Shown here: piece by piece, positions 9,951 through 18,508 of the stretch
Numbering within the stretch: the first letter of the stretch is position 1
Layout of the letters: each line of letters begins with the position of its first letter
Assembly (NCBI GenBank): GCA_030651065.1
Contig: JAUSCU010000108.1
Coordinates: 1-32,379, forward strand
DNA from: Candidatus Omnitrophota bacterium
GTDB taxonomy: Bacteria; Omnitrophota; Gorgyraeia; 1-14-0-20-64-10
Length of the DNA: 32,379 nt
Direction of reading: 5' to 3'
The notes under the pieces: model-generated
What the model was told of the DNA's origin: nothing
What the model saw: only the letters and a program-made list of their open reading frames with translations
Databases searched by the model: none
Made by a program: the position numbers and the translations under genes

Positions 9951-10671
9951 GATCCTCGAGGAGCTGGGCGGCCGCCCCGGCTACCTCGACGAGGCTTGGC
10001 ATTCCCCCAAGGGAAAGCTGATTCGTGAGGTGATCTACGGGGCGACGGATGGTCTCGTCACCTCGCTTGGTTTCGTGATCGGCGTTTTCGGAGCGCTTCA
10101 CGACAGCCGGATCATCCTGATCACAGGCATCGCGGGCGCGAGTGCCGGCGCCCTCTCGATGGGCTTCTCCGCCTACATCTCCTCCAAATCCCAAATGGAA
10201 TTTTTCCTGGCCGAGATTGAGCGGGAGCGCCGGGAGATGAAAGAGATGCCGGACAAGGAAAGGGAAGAGATCCGGAAAATCTACCGGGCCAAGGGGTTTC
10301 ACGGCCAGGAACTGGAGATGGTGGTGAACCGGATCACCTCGAACCCCTCCGTCTGGCTGCGCGTCATGATGGAGGAAGAACTGGGGCTCTTGGTTGAGAG
10401 CTTCGACACCCCCTGGGTCGTCGGCAGCGTGACTGCCGCCGCCTACGCCGCGTCCGCTTTTCTGCCCATCCTTCCGTACGCGCAAGTTTCTCCCCAGAAC
10501 GCTTTTCCCTGGTCGGTGGGGATCTCGATCGCCGCGCTGTTCATCCTCGGGGCCGGCAAGACCTACTGGACACGCCTCTCTCTGTGGCGCAGCGGGCTGG
10601 AGATCGTGGGGATTGGGATGATCTCCGCGCTGGTCGGTTACGGGATCGGTAAATTAGCGGGTGGGCTTTAA
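9934..10671 (+). CDS. VIT/CCC1 family Fe/Mn transporter
   Basis: TTG start overlapping the upstream gene. LIREVIYGATDGLVTSLGFVIGV, ASAGALSMGFSAYISSKSQMEFF, long Glu-rich cytoplasmic segment, C-terminal TMs. Confidence 0.9.
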   Translation: MASRSKILEELGGRPGYLDEAWHSPKGKLIREVIYGATDGLVTSLGFVIGVFGALHDSRIILITGIAGASAGALSMGFSAYISSKSQMEFFLAEIERERREMKEMPDKEREEIRKIYRAKGFHGQELEMVVNRITSNPSVWLRVMMEEELGLLVESFDTPWVVGSVTAAAYAASAFLPILPYAQVSPQNAFPWSVGISIAALFILGAGKTYWTRLSLWRSGLEIVGIGMISALVGYGIGKLAGGL

Positions 10672-10678
10672 TCTTCTA

Positions 10679-10707
10679 TTGACACTGCTTAACGACGTTT
10701 GTATTAT
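10679..10707 (+). promoter_or_regulatory. Sigma70-type promoter for tRNA-Glu
   Basis: TTGACA (10679-10684), 17-nt spacer, TATTAT (10702-10707), 25 nt upstream of the tRNA. Confidence 0.75.
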
Positions 10708-10732
10708 GCCTTACTTAGGCGCTGCTTCATGA

Positions 10733-10809
10733 GGCGCTATCGTCTAGTGGCCTAGGACGCATCCCTCTCACGGATGAAACACGGGTTCGATTCCCGTTAG
10801 CGCTACCAT
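10733..10809 (+). tRNA. tRNA-Glu (anticodon CTC), CCA encoded
   Basis: GGCGCTATCGTCTAGTGGCCTAGGACGCATCCCTCTCACGGATG...ACGGGTTCGATTCCCGTTAGCGCTACCA. Acceptor, anticodon (CATCC/GGATG) and T-arm (ACGGG/CCCGT) stems pair; anticodon loop CTCTCAC. Confidence 0.95.
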
Positions 10810-10816
10810 AACCTGA

Positions 10817-11173
10817 ATGATCTGTATCTACTGCCAGAAAGAATTTGATCCGTCCAAGTACCGGCGCACCAAACAGCGCGCCTGCGGGGACCCGGACTGC
10901 CAGAAGAAGCGTCAGCGGGATAATCTGACGGCGTGGCAGGGAAGGAACCCCCTCTATTACCGGATCAAGCGGATGGACCCGGTCTGGAGGGGTAAGGCCC
11001 GCCAGCGGGCGAAACGGTGGAGGACGGCCCACCGGGACAGGATCCAGGCCTACCGCACCGCCACGATGGATCAGTACCGGATCTACATGCGCGAATACAT
11101 GCGCCGCTACCGCGCGGCGCTACGGGAACGGCAGAAGCCCGCTTCAGACCCCCTGACGAAAGGACAATCGTAA
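10817..11173 (+). CDS. Small basic zinc-ribbon protein
   Basis: MICIYCQKEFDPSKYRRTKQRACGDPDCQKKRQRDN: CxxC...CxxxxC then Arg/Lys/Trp/Tyr-rich helices; starts 8 nt after the tRNA CCA. Confidence 0.65.
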   Translation: MICIYCQKEFDPSKYRRTKQRACGDPDCQKKRQRDNLTAWQGRNPLYYRIKRMDPVWRGKARQRAKRWRTAHRDRIQAYRTATMDQYRIYMREYMRRYRAALRERQKPASDPLTKGQS

Positions 11174-11176
11174 CCC

Positions 11177-11428
11177 ATGTCGAGCTCATTTGGACTGCTG
11201 AAGATCCTATCGGTCACTTTTAAGGTGCTGGCCTGCGTGGTGCTGGTGCTGATGCTGACCGGCGCAGTGGGGATAGTGATGACCCCCGCCGATCCTTCCT
11301 CTCCCGTTCCGGTCCCGCTGATCCTGAACATGGTTTTCAATGGTATCCTCGCTTTCCTGACAATGGTCGCCTTTGGCGAGGTGATCCGGTTGCTCCTCGC
11401 CATCGAGTCCCAGACCCGCAAGGAATAA
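11177..11428 (+). CDS. Small membrane protein, two predicted TM helices
   Basis: 83 aa; hydrophobic stretches VLACVVLVLMLTGAVGIVM and VPLILNMVFNGILAFLTMVAFGEVI; 3 nt after the previous ORF. Confidence 0.55.
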   Translation: MSSSFGLLKILSVTFKVLACVVLVLMLTGAVGIVMTPADPSSPVPVPLILNMVFNGILAFLTMVAFGEVIRLLLAIESQTRKE

Positions 11429-11473
11429 ATAGAAACTAATTCTAGTAAATCTTAACCATATCAGGCTTCCGGC

Positions 11474-11502
11474 TTGACTTCTCCCATCCGGTTGTGTAAT
11501 CT
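11474..11502 (+). promoter_or_regulatory. Candidate promoter for the TolC/MFP/RND locus
   Basis: TTGACT (11474-11479), 17-nt spacer, TAATCT (11497-11502), 15 nt upstream of the tolC-like ATG. Confidence 0.5.
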
Positions 11503-11517
11503 TGAGCTTAACAAGAT

Positions 11518-13335
11518 ATGGTTTTGAGACGGTATTCCCTCCACTGGCTCTGGTTCACCGGCGGGTTTCTGCTCACCTGCTTTACACCGCTATGCCCGGC
11601 TTTCGCAGCCGATGAGAGAATCACCCTCCAATCCCTTCAGATTGATCCGGATCTTGAAGGAGATATCCTGCAGGTTCGTTCCGACCGTCCGTTCGCTTTC
11701 ATCACCTATACGCTGACCCAGCCCGACCGGCTAATCATTGATCCGGTTGAGACAGAGGTGGTTTCTGCCTTGAAGCCGGCGGGCCGGCTCTCTGGGGAGC
11801 TGGTTCGGGGCTGGCGGGTGCTGCCGCCGGCGGGGAGCTCTTCCGGAACCCAAGTGGACTACCTCGAGATCGAGCTGGCCGAACCGGTGGAGCACCTCGT
11901 GGAGGACACCGACGGGAAACTGGTCTTGAGGATTCGTTCGAAAGAGCAGCAGTCGTTTCTTCCGGCCACCGCGGGTGAGCCGTCCCCGGCCGCCGCTTCT
12001 TCCGTGCCGCCCTCTAATTCTAAGGTCTGGGATGTGAAGGACTCCCTCGCGTTTGGCTTGGCCCGGCACCGGCCGGTCCGGATCGCCCGCCAGGAGGCGG
12101 AGCTGGCCCAAATGAAGGTGAGAGAAGCCCGGCGCGCGCTCTACCCGGTGGCGACCCTCAAATACAGCTATACGGACGGCGTGGCCTCCAACGTGAGTTT
12201 TCGGGAATACACAACCGGTATCCAGGTGGAACAGCCGCTCTACTATTCCGGCCGGCTCATGCAAGCGTACCGGCAATCGTTGGTCAACCTGCAGGTGGCC
12301 GAGAAACGCCAAGCCAAGGTGAAGGCCGATTATTCCCAGGAACTGGCCCAGGAGTATTACCAATACATCGGCGCCAAGTCGAGCCGCGTCACCCAGCAGG
12401 GTCTGCTGGCGGAGGCGGAGGATTTCCTGGAACGGGCGCGGGTCCGTTTCGGCAAGGGTTTGCTCACCCGGCTGGAAGTGCTGAACATCGAATCGCAGGT
12501 CAACCAGGCGAAATTCCAGCGGGCCAACGCCGACAATGATGTGGAGCTGGCCCGGTTGAAATTCATCCAGAAGATGGGCCTCGAGGCCCAGACCCGTTCC
12601 GTGGACGTGCCGGAGACGTTCGAGGAGCCCCTGCTGCAGCCGGTGGACCTGGAGGAGGCGGTGTCGCTGGCGCTCAAGAACAAGCCGGACATCCTGGTCA
12701 ACAGCCTGCTCGTGAAATTCCATGAGTACGAGGAGCGGATCGCCATCGCGAAGACGAAGTTCAAGGTGGACCTCTCCGGTTTCATGGGCACCTCGGCGGC
12801 CGCGTTCGAGACCGAGCCGCTGGATGCCGGCGACGACTACTTCGTGGGCCTGAAGGCGACCCACAACTGGGGCCCCAACAGCACGACTGCCTCCGCTACC
12901 AAGACGAAGACCTCCCCCCGGCTGGGCCAGACGACCCGGACCGAATCCACTGTTTACTCGACCGAGATGGGCATCATCGATCAGCTGGCCTCCCTTTCCG
13001 AGATCAAGCAGGCGCAGGTGAACCTGAACAAGGCACGGCGGGACCTGGAGGAAGCCAAGGTCTCCGCGATCCAGGAGGTGCAGGAGGCGCACATCAGCAC
13101 CCAGAAAGCGCGGCTTCAGCTGGGTTACGCGCAGCAGAAGATCGCTTTCCGGGAGGAGCAGGTGAAGATCCTCAAGGCGCAGGCTTCCGTCAACGAGGCG
13201 CTGCCGTCCCAGGTGTTGGAGTCGGTGATGCGGCTGACGGAAGAGCGGGTGGGCCAGGCCCAGGCGCTCAGTAACTACTACGTCGCGTTGGCCAAGCTGA
13301 ATAAGGCCGTCGGCTTGTCGGGCCACTATAAGTAA
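11518..13335 (+). CDS. TolC-family outer-membrane efflux protein with N-terminal AMIN-like domain
   Basis: Signal peptide; AMIN-like beta domain (ILQVRSDRPFAFITYTLTQPDRLIIDPVETEV...LEIELAEPVEHLVEDTDGKLVLRI); long TolC coiled-coil repeats (QEYYQYIGAKSSRVTQQGLLAEAEDFLERARVRFGKGLLTRLEVLNIESQVNQAKFQRANADNDVELAR). Confidence 0.85.
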   Translation: MVLRRYSLHWLWFTGGFLLTCFTPLCPAFAADERITLQSLQIDPDLEGDILQVRSDRPFAFITYTLTQPDRLIIDPVETEVVSALKPAGRLSGELVRGWRVLPPAGSSSGTQVDYLEIELAEPVEHLVEDTDGKLVLRIRSKEQQSFLPATAGEPSPAAASSVPPSNSKVWDVKDSLAFGLARHRPVRIARQEAELAQMKVREARRALYPVATLKYSYTDGVASNVSFREYTTGIQVEQPLYYSGRLMQAYRQSLVNLQVAEKRQAKVKADYSQELAQEYYQYIGAKSSRVTQQGLLAEAEDFLERARVRFGKGLLTRLEVLNIESQVNQAKFQRANADNDVELARLKFIQKMGLEAQTRSVDVPETFEEPLLQPVDLEEAVSLALKNKPDILVNSLLVKFHEYEERIAIAKTKFKVDLSGFMGTSAAAFETEPLDAGDDYFVGLKATHNWGPNSTTASATKTKTSPRLGQTTRTESTVYSTEMGIIDQLASLSEIKQAQVNLNKARRDLEEAKVSAIQEVQEAHISTQKARLQLGYAQQKIAFREEQVKILKAQASVNEALPSQVLESVMRLTEERVGQAQALSNYYVALAKLNKAVGLSGHYK

Positions 13336-13345
13336 AGGAGGCCAG

Positions 13346-14554
13346 GTGAAACGTCTTAGAACGATTCTGATCTTCCTCATCGTCATTATCGTGGGATTCG
13401 TCGCCGTCACCCGCTGGCTGCCGGCGATGCTCAAGGAACAGAAGGTGACGCGCCTTCCTCCGGGCGTCAAGCCGGAAGGGGCCGCTGTCTCCGAGGAGAA
13501 TATTCCGATCCCGGTCCGCACGTTCAAGGCGGCCCGGATCGAGTTCACCGACCTCCTGCCGACGCTGGGCACCGTCCGGGGGCAGACGGAGGTGGAGCTC
13601 AAGTTCGAGGTGAGCGGCACGGTACAGGCGATCAACTTTCGGGAAGGGGACCTCGCCAAGAAAGGCCAGGAGCTGGCCTCGGTAGATAACCGGGAGGCCC
13701 AGTTGAAGGTGGAGTACGCCGAGTCGAAGCAGGCCACGGCCCAGGCGCAGTTGAAACTGGCGCGGAAACGGCTGTCGGTAAACGAGGAACTATTCCAAAT
13801 CGGCGCGATCATCCGGCCGAAGCTGGAGGAGTCGCAGATTGAAGTCGAGCAGGCCGAGACGCAAGTGAAGACGGCCGTCAAGGAAGCCGGAATTTCCAAG
13901 CATGATCTGGGCCGCACCACGCTCGAGGCGCCGATTGAGGGCGTGATCGGCACGCGGCAGGTGGAGCCGGGCGAGTACGTGACGCCGCAGAACGTGATCG
14001 CCACGCTGATGGACGTGAACTCCGTGTACGTTGAGCTGGGAATCATCGAGCGGGACATTGAGAGGATCCGGTTGGGCCAGAGGGTCAAGGTGAGCGTAGA
14101 CTCACTGCCGAACACCTCATTCGAGGGGAAGGTGGACAACCTGGCCCCGGTCATCGAGGGCAAGTCCCGCACGCTCACGGCAAAGGTGAAGGTGGAGAAC
14201 ACGCAGGGGCAGCTGCTGCCCGGCATGTTCGCCCGGGCGGAGATCGCCGTCTTCGAGAAGCCCAACGCGCTGGTGGTCCCCACCTCGGCGCTCAAAGACA
14301 CCGATGGGGACGGCAAGTTCGAATCGGTCTTCGTGGCAGCTCCGGGAGACAAGGCGGCGCTCAAACCCATCACCTTGGGATACCTGACCACCGACTACGC
14401 CGAGGTGTCCCAGGGCCTCGACGAGGGAGAACAGGTGATCACCGAGGCCCGCGGCAACCTGAAAGATGGGTCGGCCCTGACTTTCCTGGAGCAGGAAGAG
14501 GCCGCCTTCCAACGGGCGGAACCGGAGATTAAAGGGCCTGAGCCGGAAAGGTAG
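13346..14554 (+). CDS. RND efflux periplasmic adaptor (membrane fusion protein)
   Basis: GTG start with AGGAGG upstream; N-terminal TM; VELKFEVSGTVQAINFREGDLAKKGQELASVDNREAQLKVEYAES; TLEAPIEGVIGTRQVEPGEYVTPQ. Confidence 0.92.
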   Translation: MKRLRTILIFLIVIIVGFVAVTRWLPAMLKEQKVTRLPPGVKPEGAAVSEENIPIPVRTFKAARIEFTDLLPTLGTVRGQTEVELKFEVSGTVQAINFREGDLAKKGQELASVDNREAQLKVEYAESKQATAQAQLKLARKRLSVNEELFQIGAIIRPKLEESQIEVEQAETQVKTAVKEAGISKHDLGRTTLEAPIEGVIGTRQVEPGEYVTPQNVIATLMDVNSVYVELGIIERDIERIRLGQRVKVSVDSLPNTSFEGKVDNLAPVIEGKSRTLTAKVKVENTQGQLLPGMFARAEIAVFEKPNALVVPTSALKDTDGDGKFESVFVAAPGDKAALKPITLGYLTTDYAEVSQGLDEGEQVITEARGNLKDGSALTFLEQEEAAFQRAEPEIKGPEPER

Positions 14555-14566
14555 GAGGGCGGCCCA

Positions 14567-17500
14567 TTGAGTTGGCTTCAGTTCAGCATAAAAAGGCCGG
14601 TCACCACCGTCATGGTCTATCTGGGGGTGGTGCTGCTGGGCGTTATCGCCTGGTTCCGCCTGCCGCAGGAGTTGTTCCCGCCGATCACCTACCCGCAGTT
14701 GACCATCGTCACCCGCTACAAGGATGCCGCCCCCGAAGAGATCGAGTTACTCGTCACCAAACCGATCGAGGAGGTGGCCGGTACGGTCTCGGGCCTGCGC
14801 CGGATCAGCTCGATCTCTAAGGAAGAGATTTCCCTGGTCATCGCGGAGTTCAACTGGGACACGAATATGGACTTCGCGGGGCTTGGCGTGCGGGAAAAGA
14901 TCGACCTGATCAAGGAAAAGCTCCCGCGCGGCTCCGATGAGCCGGTGGTGATCAAATACAACCCCTTCGAGCTTCCGGTCCTGGCACTCAACCTCACCGG
15001 CGATGTCACCCCCCATGAATTGCTCACCATCGCTCGCAAGCAGGTCAAGAACGAAATCGAGAAGGTGGAAGGGGTGGCGGCGGTCAACATCTCCGGCGGT
15101 CTCGAAAGGGAGATCCTGGTGGAGGTGGACCAGGGCCGCTTGCAGGCGGCGAACATGCCGATCTCCCACGTGGTGGACGGTCTCTCCCGCGCCAATCTGA
15201 ACTACCCCGCCGGCACCATCAAAGAGGCCTTCTACGAGTATCTGATCCGGACGATCGGGGAGTTCTCGGTGGTCAAGGAGATTCCCGGGATCACGGTCAG
15301 CGTGGACGAGCAGAAGGAAAACCCCGAGAAGGAGCTGCAGCGCCAACAGAAGGAGAGCCAGGGGGGTCCCCTGGAGAAAGAGCAGGGGGTGGCCCCGCGC
15401 CAGCGCTTGGTCCTGCTCAAAGACGTCGCGACGGTCAAGGACACCTTCCGGGAACCGGAATCGATCTCCCGCTACAACGGCCAAGACAACGTCTCTTTAA
15501 ACATCCAGAAACAATCGGGCGCCAACACGGTGCAGTTGGCCAAGAAGATCAAGGAAGAAATTGAGCAGATCCAGCTGTCGCTGCCGCCCGGCGTCAAGCT
15601 CTCGGTCGCTTATGACCAGTCGCTAGCGATCTCCAGCGCGGTCAACGGCGTGATCACCGAGGTGGCGCAGGGAGGGGTGCTGGCGTTCTTAGCGCTGTAC
15701 CTGATCTTGGGCAGCGTCTGGACCGCGCTGAACGTCTCGCTGGCGATCCCGATCTCGGTGCTGGCGACCATCGCGGTCATGTATTTCAGCGGCATGACGG
15801 TAAACGTCATCTCGATGGGCGGGCTGGCGCTTGGCATCGGTATGCTGGTGGATGCCGGCATCGTTGTGGTGGAGAACATCTCCCGTTACCGGGAGATGGG
15901 CCGGCCTCCGGCGGAGGCGGCCGTCGAGGGAACCTCAGAGGTGGCCAGCGCTATTGCCGGTTCCGTTCTGACCACGGTGGTCGTTTTCCTGCCGATGATT
16001 TTCGTGGTCGGGGTCGCCGGGCAGCTGTTCAAGGAGTTGGGGTACACTGTCACGATCTCGCTGATGGCCAGCTGGGCGATCTCGATGACGCTTACCTCCC
16101 TGTTCGCTTCCCGTATCCGGTCGGAGACGGGTGTTCGTTCTCCCATTGAGCCGCTGCTGAAGAGGATCTACCGGCTCGATCTGGGCATGGTCCGGTGGTT
16201 CCTGGCGAACCGGTTGGTCGGGGCGACGGTCATGGTGGCTCTGCTCATCGTCTCGATCTTTACCCTCAAGGGGCTCGACCGGGAGACCCTGCCGCGCGTG
16301 GATCAGGGGCAGTTCATCCTCCGGGTCAACCTGCCGCCGGGGACCCGGCTGGAGTCCACCGACAAGGTGGCCGGCCGGATCGAGCGGGTGCTGCAGGCAA
16401 CACCGGAGGTGCGGGACGTCACGATTACCATGGGCTCTTCTAAGGAGAAAAGGGCCGAGGAGCTGCTGGAGACGTTGGGGTCCAACCAAGCCCAACTCCT
16501 GGTCAACCTGTGGCCGCGCCAGCAGGGGTGGGGTTCTCCGGCGCCCGGCCCCCACATACGCCTGAGGAAAACCTCGGACATCGTTCAGGAACTCAAGGAC
16601 ACCCTGGGGCGGGAGCCGCTCGAGGGGGCGGTGATCGAGTATCTGCTCCAGGAATCCATTTTCAAGTCGGCTTTCACGGCCGGCGCTCCCATCGTGATAG
16701 AGGTTAAGGGGTCCGACCTGCAGAAGATAGAGAAGCTGGCGCTCCAGGTCCAGAAGAAGCTGGAAGGGGTGCAGGGCCTGTACGGGGTTCAGACCAGCAT
16801 GATCCCCCCCTCTCCGGAAACCAAGGTCCATGTGCTCAAGGACCGGGCGGCCACCTACCACTTGTCGGTCAGCGACATTGCGTTGACCGCCCAGACCGCT
16901 TTCAAGGGGTTCGTGGCGTCGAAGTTCAAGGAGGAGGGAAAGGAAATTGACATCCGGGTCCGGCTCCGCAAAGAAGACCGGAACGATATCAACAAGATCC
17001 GGAGCCTGCTGATCCACTCCCCGTTGGACCTAGACGTCCAGTTGGCGGAGGTGGCGTATCTCTCAGTGGGGAAGGGCCCCACGGAGATCCGCCACCTGGA
17101 CCAGCAGCGGACCATCCTCGTCTCGGCCCAGCTGTTCCGAAGGTCGCTCGGGGAAACGTTTGACGAGCTAAACCGCCTGCTGGCCGGCATTAAATTGCCT
17201 CCCGGCTATACCGCGGCACTCACCGGAGAGAACCGGCAGATGCAGGAGTCGTTCCGCTCCCTGGTGTTCGCGCTGATCCTCTCGGTGCTGCTGGTTTACA
17301 TGGTGATGGCGGCGGAATTGGAGTCCCTGTGGCAGCCGTTCCTGATCATGGCCACGATCCCAATGTCGCTCATCGGCGTGGCGCTGGGGCTTTCGGTTAC
17401 CCATACGCCGATCAGCGTGATGTCGGGCTTAGGTCTCATCATCCTCGGCGGCGTTGTGGTGGACAACGGCATCGTGCTGATCGAGTTCATCAACCATGAG

Positions 17501-18508
17501 CGGGCCCAGGGAATGCCCCTGGAGGAGGCGGTAGTCCAGGCCAGCCAGACCCGTTTGCGCCCGATCATCCTGACGGCCGGAACGACCATTGCCGGCTTGC
17601 TGCCTCTGAGTTTGGGATGGCAGCAAGGAGCGGAGCTCCAGATCCCGATGGGAATCACGATCATGTGGGGTCTGGCGATCTCCACCTTCCTGACGCTGGT
17701 CTATTTGCCGACCATCTATGTCGTGGGAGCCCATTTTTTTGAACAATTCTCATGGTTCGCTCCTCCCCCGGTTGAGCCTGCGATGGTCCACGGCTCCGCG
17801 GAGCCGGAGATGCCGGCGGCGGTGATGGCTGTCGCCTCCGCGCCGGTTTCGGTCACCTCGCCCGCCAACGATCTATGGCGGGCTTCACCAAGCCTTCCTC
17901 CGGAGATGCAGGAGATCCCCTCCGATTTCGGGGGTGAAGAAGCCGTGCCCGATAAGGCGGACTCCCCCCTCTTTTTCCTAGGGAGCTCTATCGGTCTTCC
18001 GGAGCCGTCAGAGCCCGCCACGGATCGTTGGCGGGAAGCCCTACCTCCTGTTGCTGATACGGTTGAGGAAACGCCCCTGCTCGAAGAGCCGGCGCCTACT
18101 CCCGAACCAGCGCTGGAACCGGCGCCGGAACCAGAGCCTTCACCCGAACCTCCGGTTTTGGAGGAAGAGCCGCGTGTCATTGAGCCTGAGCCCGCCAAAG
18201 ATCCTTGGCGGGAGCCGGGGCTGCCGCCGATCCTGCCTCCTTCGTTACCGTCCATAACCTCTCCCTCGCTCCCGCCGGCCGGATTTTCGCCGCCTCCTTT
18301 GCCGGCACCATCCGTACCGCTGAATCCCCGGCAGGAAAAATTGATCCAACATCTGAAGAAGCGGGGCCGCATCACACGGGTGGAATATGTGAATCTGACA
18401 GGCGCCTCTGTTCCGACAGCTGCCCGCGACCTTAAGGAGCTGGTGGACGCGGGACTGATCAAGGGGATCGGGCCGTTGGCGAAGGGAAGGTATTATGTCC
18501 TGGCCTGA
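14567..18508 (+). CDS. RND-family efflux transporter (AcrB/HAE1-type) with about 250-aa C-terminal extension ending in a winged-helix domain
   Basis: TTG start; SWLQFSIKRPVTTVMVYLGVVLLGVIAWFRLPQELFP, GGLALGIGMLVDAGIVVVENI, GLGLIILGGVVVDNGIVLIEFI. After the last TM (TFLTLVYLPTIYVVG) there is a Pro/Glu-rich linker then LNPRQEKLIQHLKKRGRITRVEYVNLTGASVPTAARDLKELVDAGLIKGIGPLAKGRYYVLA. Confidence 0.92.
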   Translation: MSWLQFSIKRPVTTVMVYLGVVLLGVIAWFRLPQELFPPITYPQLTIVTRYKDAAPEEIELLVTKPIEEVAGTVSGLRRISSISKEEISLVIAEFNWDTNMDFAGLGVREKIDLIKEKLPRGSDEPVVIKYNPFELPVLALNLTGDVTPHELLTIARKQVKNEIEKVEGVAAVNISGGLEREILVEVDQGRLQAANMPISHVVDGLSRANLNYPAGTIKEAFYEYLIRTIGEFSVVKEIPGITVSVDEQKENPEKELQRQQKESQGGPLEKEQGVAPRQRLVLLKDVATVKDTFREPESISRYNGQDNVSLNIQKQSGANTVQLAKKIKEEIEQIQLSLPPGVKLSVAYDQSLAISSAVNGVITEVAQGGVLAFLALYLILGSVWTALNVSLAIPISVLATIAVMYFSGMTVNVISMGGLALGIGMLVDAGIVVVENISRYREMGRPPAEAAVEGTSEVASAIAGSVLTTVVVFLPMIFVVGVAGQLFKELGYTVTISLMASWAISMTLTSLFASRIRSETGVRSPIEPLLKRIYRLDLGMVRWFLANRLVGATVMVALLIVSIFTLKGLDRETLPRVDQGQFILRVNLPPGTRLESTDKVAGRIERVLQATPEVRDVTITMGSSKEKRAEELLETLGSNQAQLLVNLWPRQQGWGSPAPGPHIRLRKTSDIVQELKDTLGREPLEGAVIEYLLQESIFKSAFTAGAPIVIEVKGSDLQKIEKLALQVQKKLEGVQGLYGVQTSMIPPSPETKVHVLKDRAATYHLSVSDIALTAQTAFKGFVASKFKEEGKEIDIRVRLRKEDRNDINKIRSLLIHSPLDLDVQLAEVAYLSVGKGPTEIRHLDQQRTILVSAQLFRRSLGETFDELNRLLAGIKLPPGYTAALTGENRQMQESFRSLVFALILSVLLVYMVMAAELESLWQPFLIMATIPMSLIGVALGLSVTHTPISVMSGLGLIILGGVVVDNGIVLIEFINHERAQGMPLEEAVVQASQTRLRPIILTAGTTIAGLLPLSLGWQQGAELQIPMGITIMWGLAISTFLTLVYLPTIYVVGAHFFEQFSWFAPPPVEPAMVHGSAEPEMPAAVMAVASAPVSVTSPANDLWRASPSLPPEMQEIPSDFGGEEAVPDKADSPLFFLGSSIGLPEPSEPATDRWREALPPVADTVEETPLLEEPAPTPEPALEPAPEPEPSPEPPVLEEEPRVIEPEPAKDPWREPGLPPILPPSLPSITSPSLPPAGFSPPPLPAPSVPLNPRQEKLIQHLKKRGRITRVEYVNLTGASVPTAARDLKELVDAGLIKGIGPLAKGRYYVLA
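18320..18505 (+). other. Winged helix-turn-helix-like domain fused to the RND C-terminus
   Basis: RQEKLIQHLKKRGRITRVEYVNLTGASVPTAARDLKELVDAGLIKGIGPLAKGRYYV follows the helix / helix-turn-helix / wing pattern of DeoR/Fic-associated winged-helix domains. Confidence 0.7.

Noticed and set aside
10733-11428. Integrative element inserted at tRNA-Glu
   Set aside because: No integrase, no duplicated tRNA 3' end (attR) and no mobility genes are visible in the window; only a small zinc-ribbon ORF follows.
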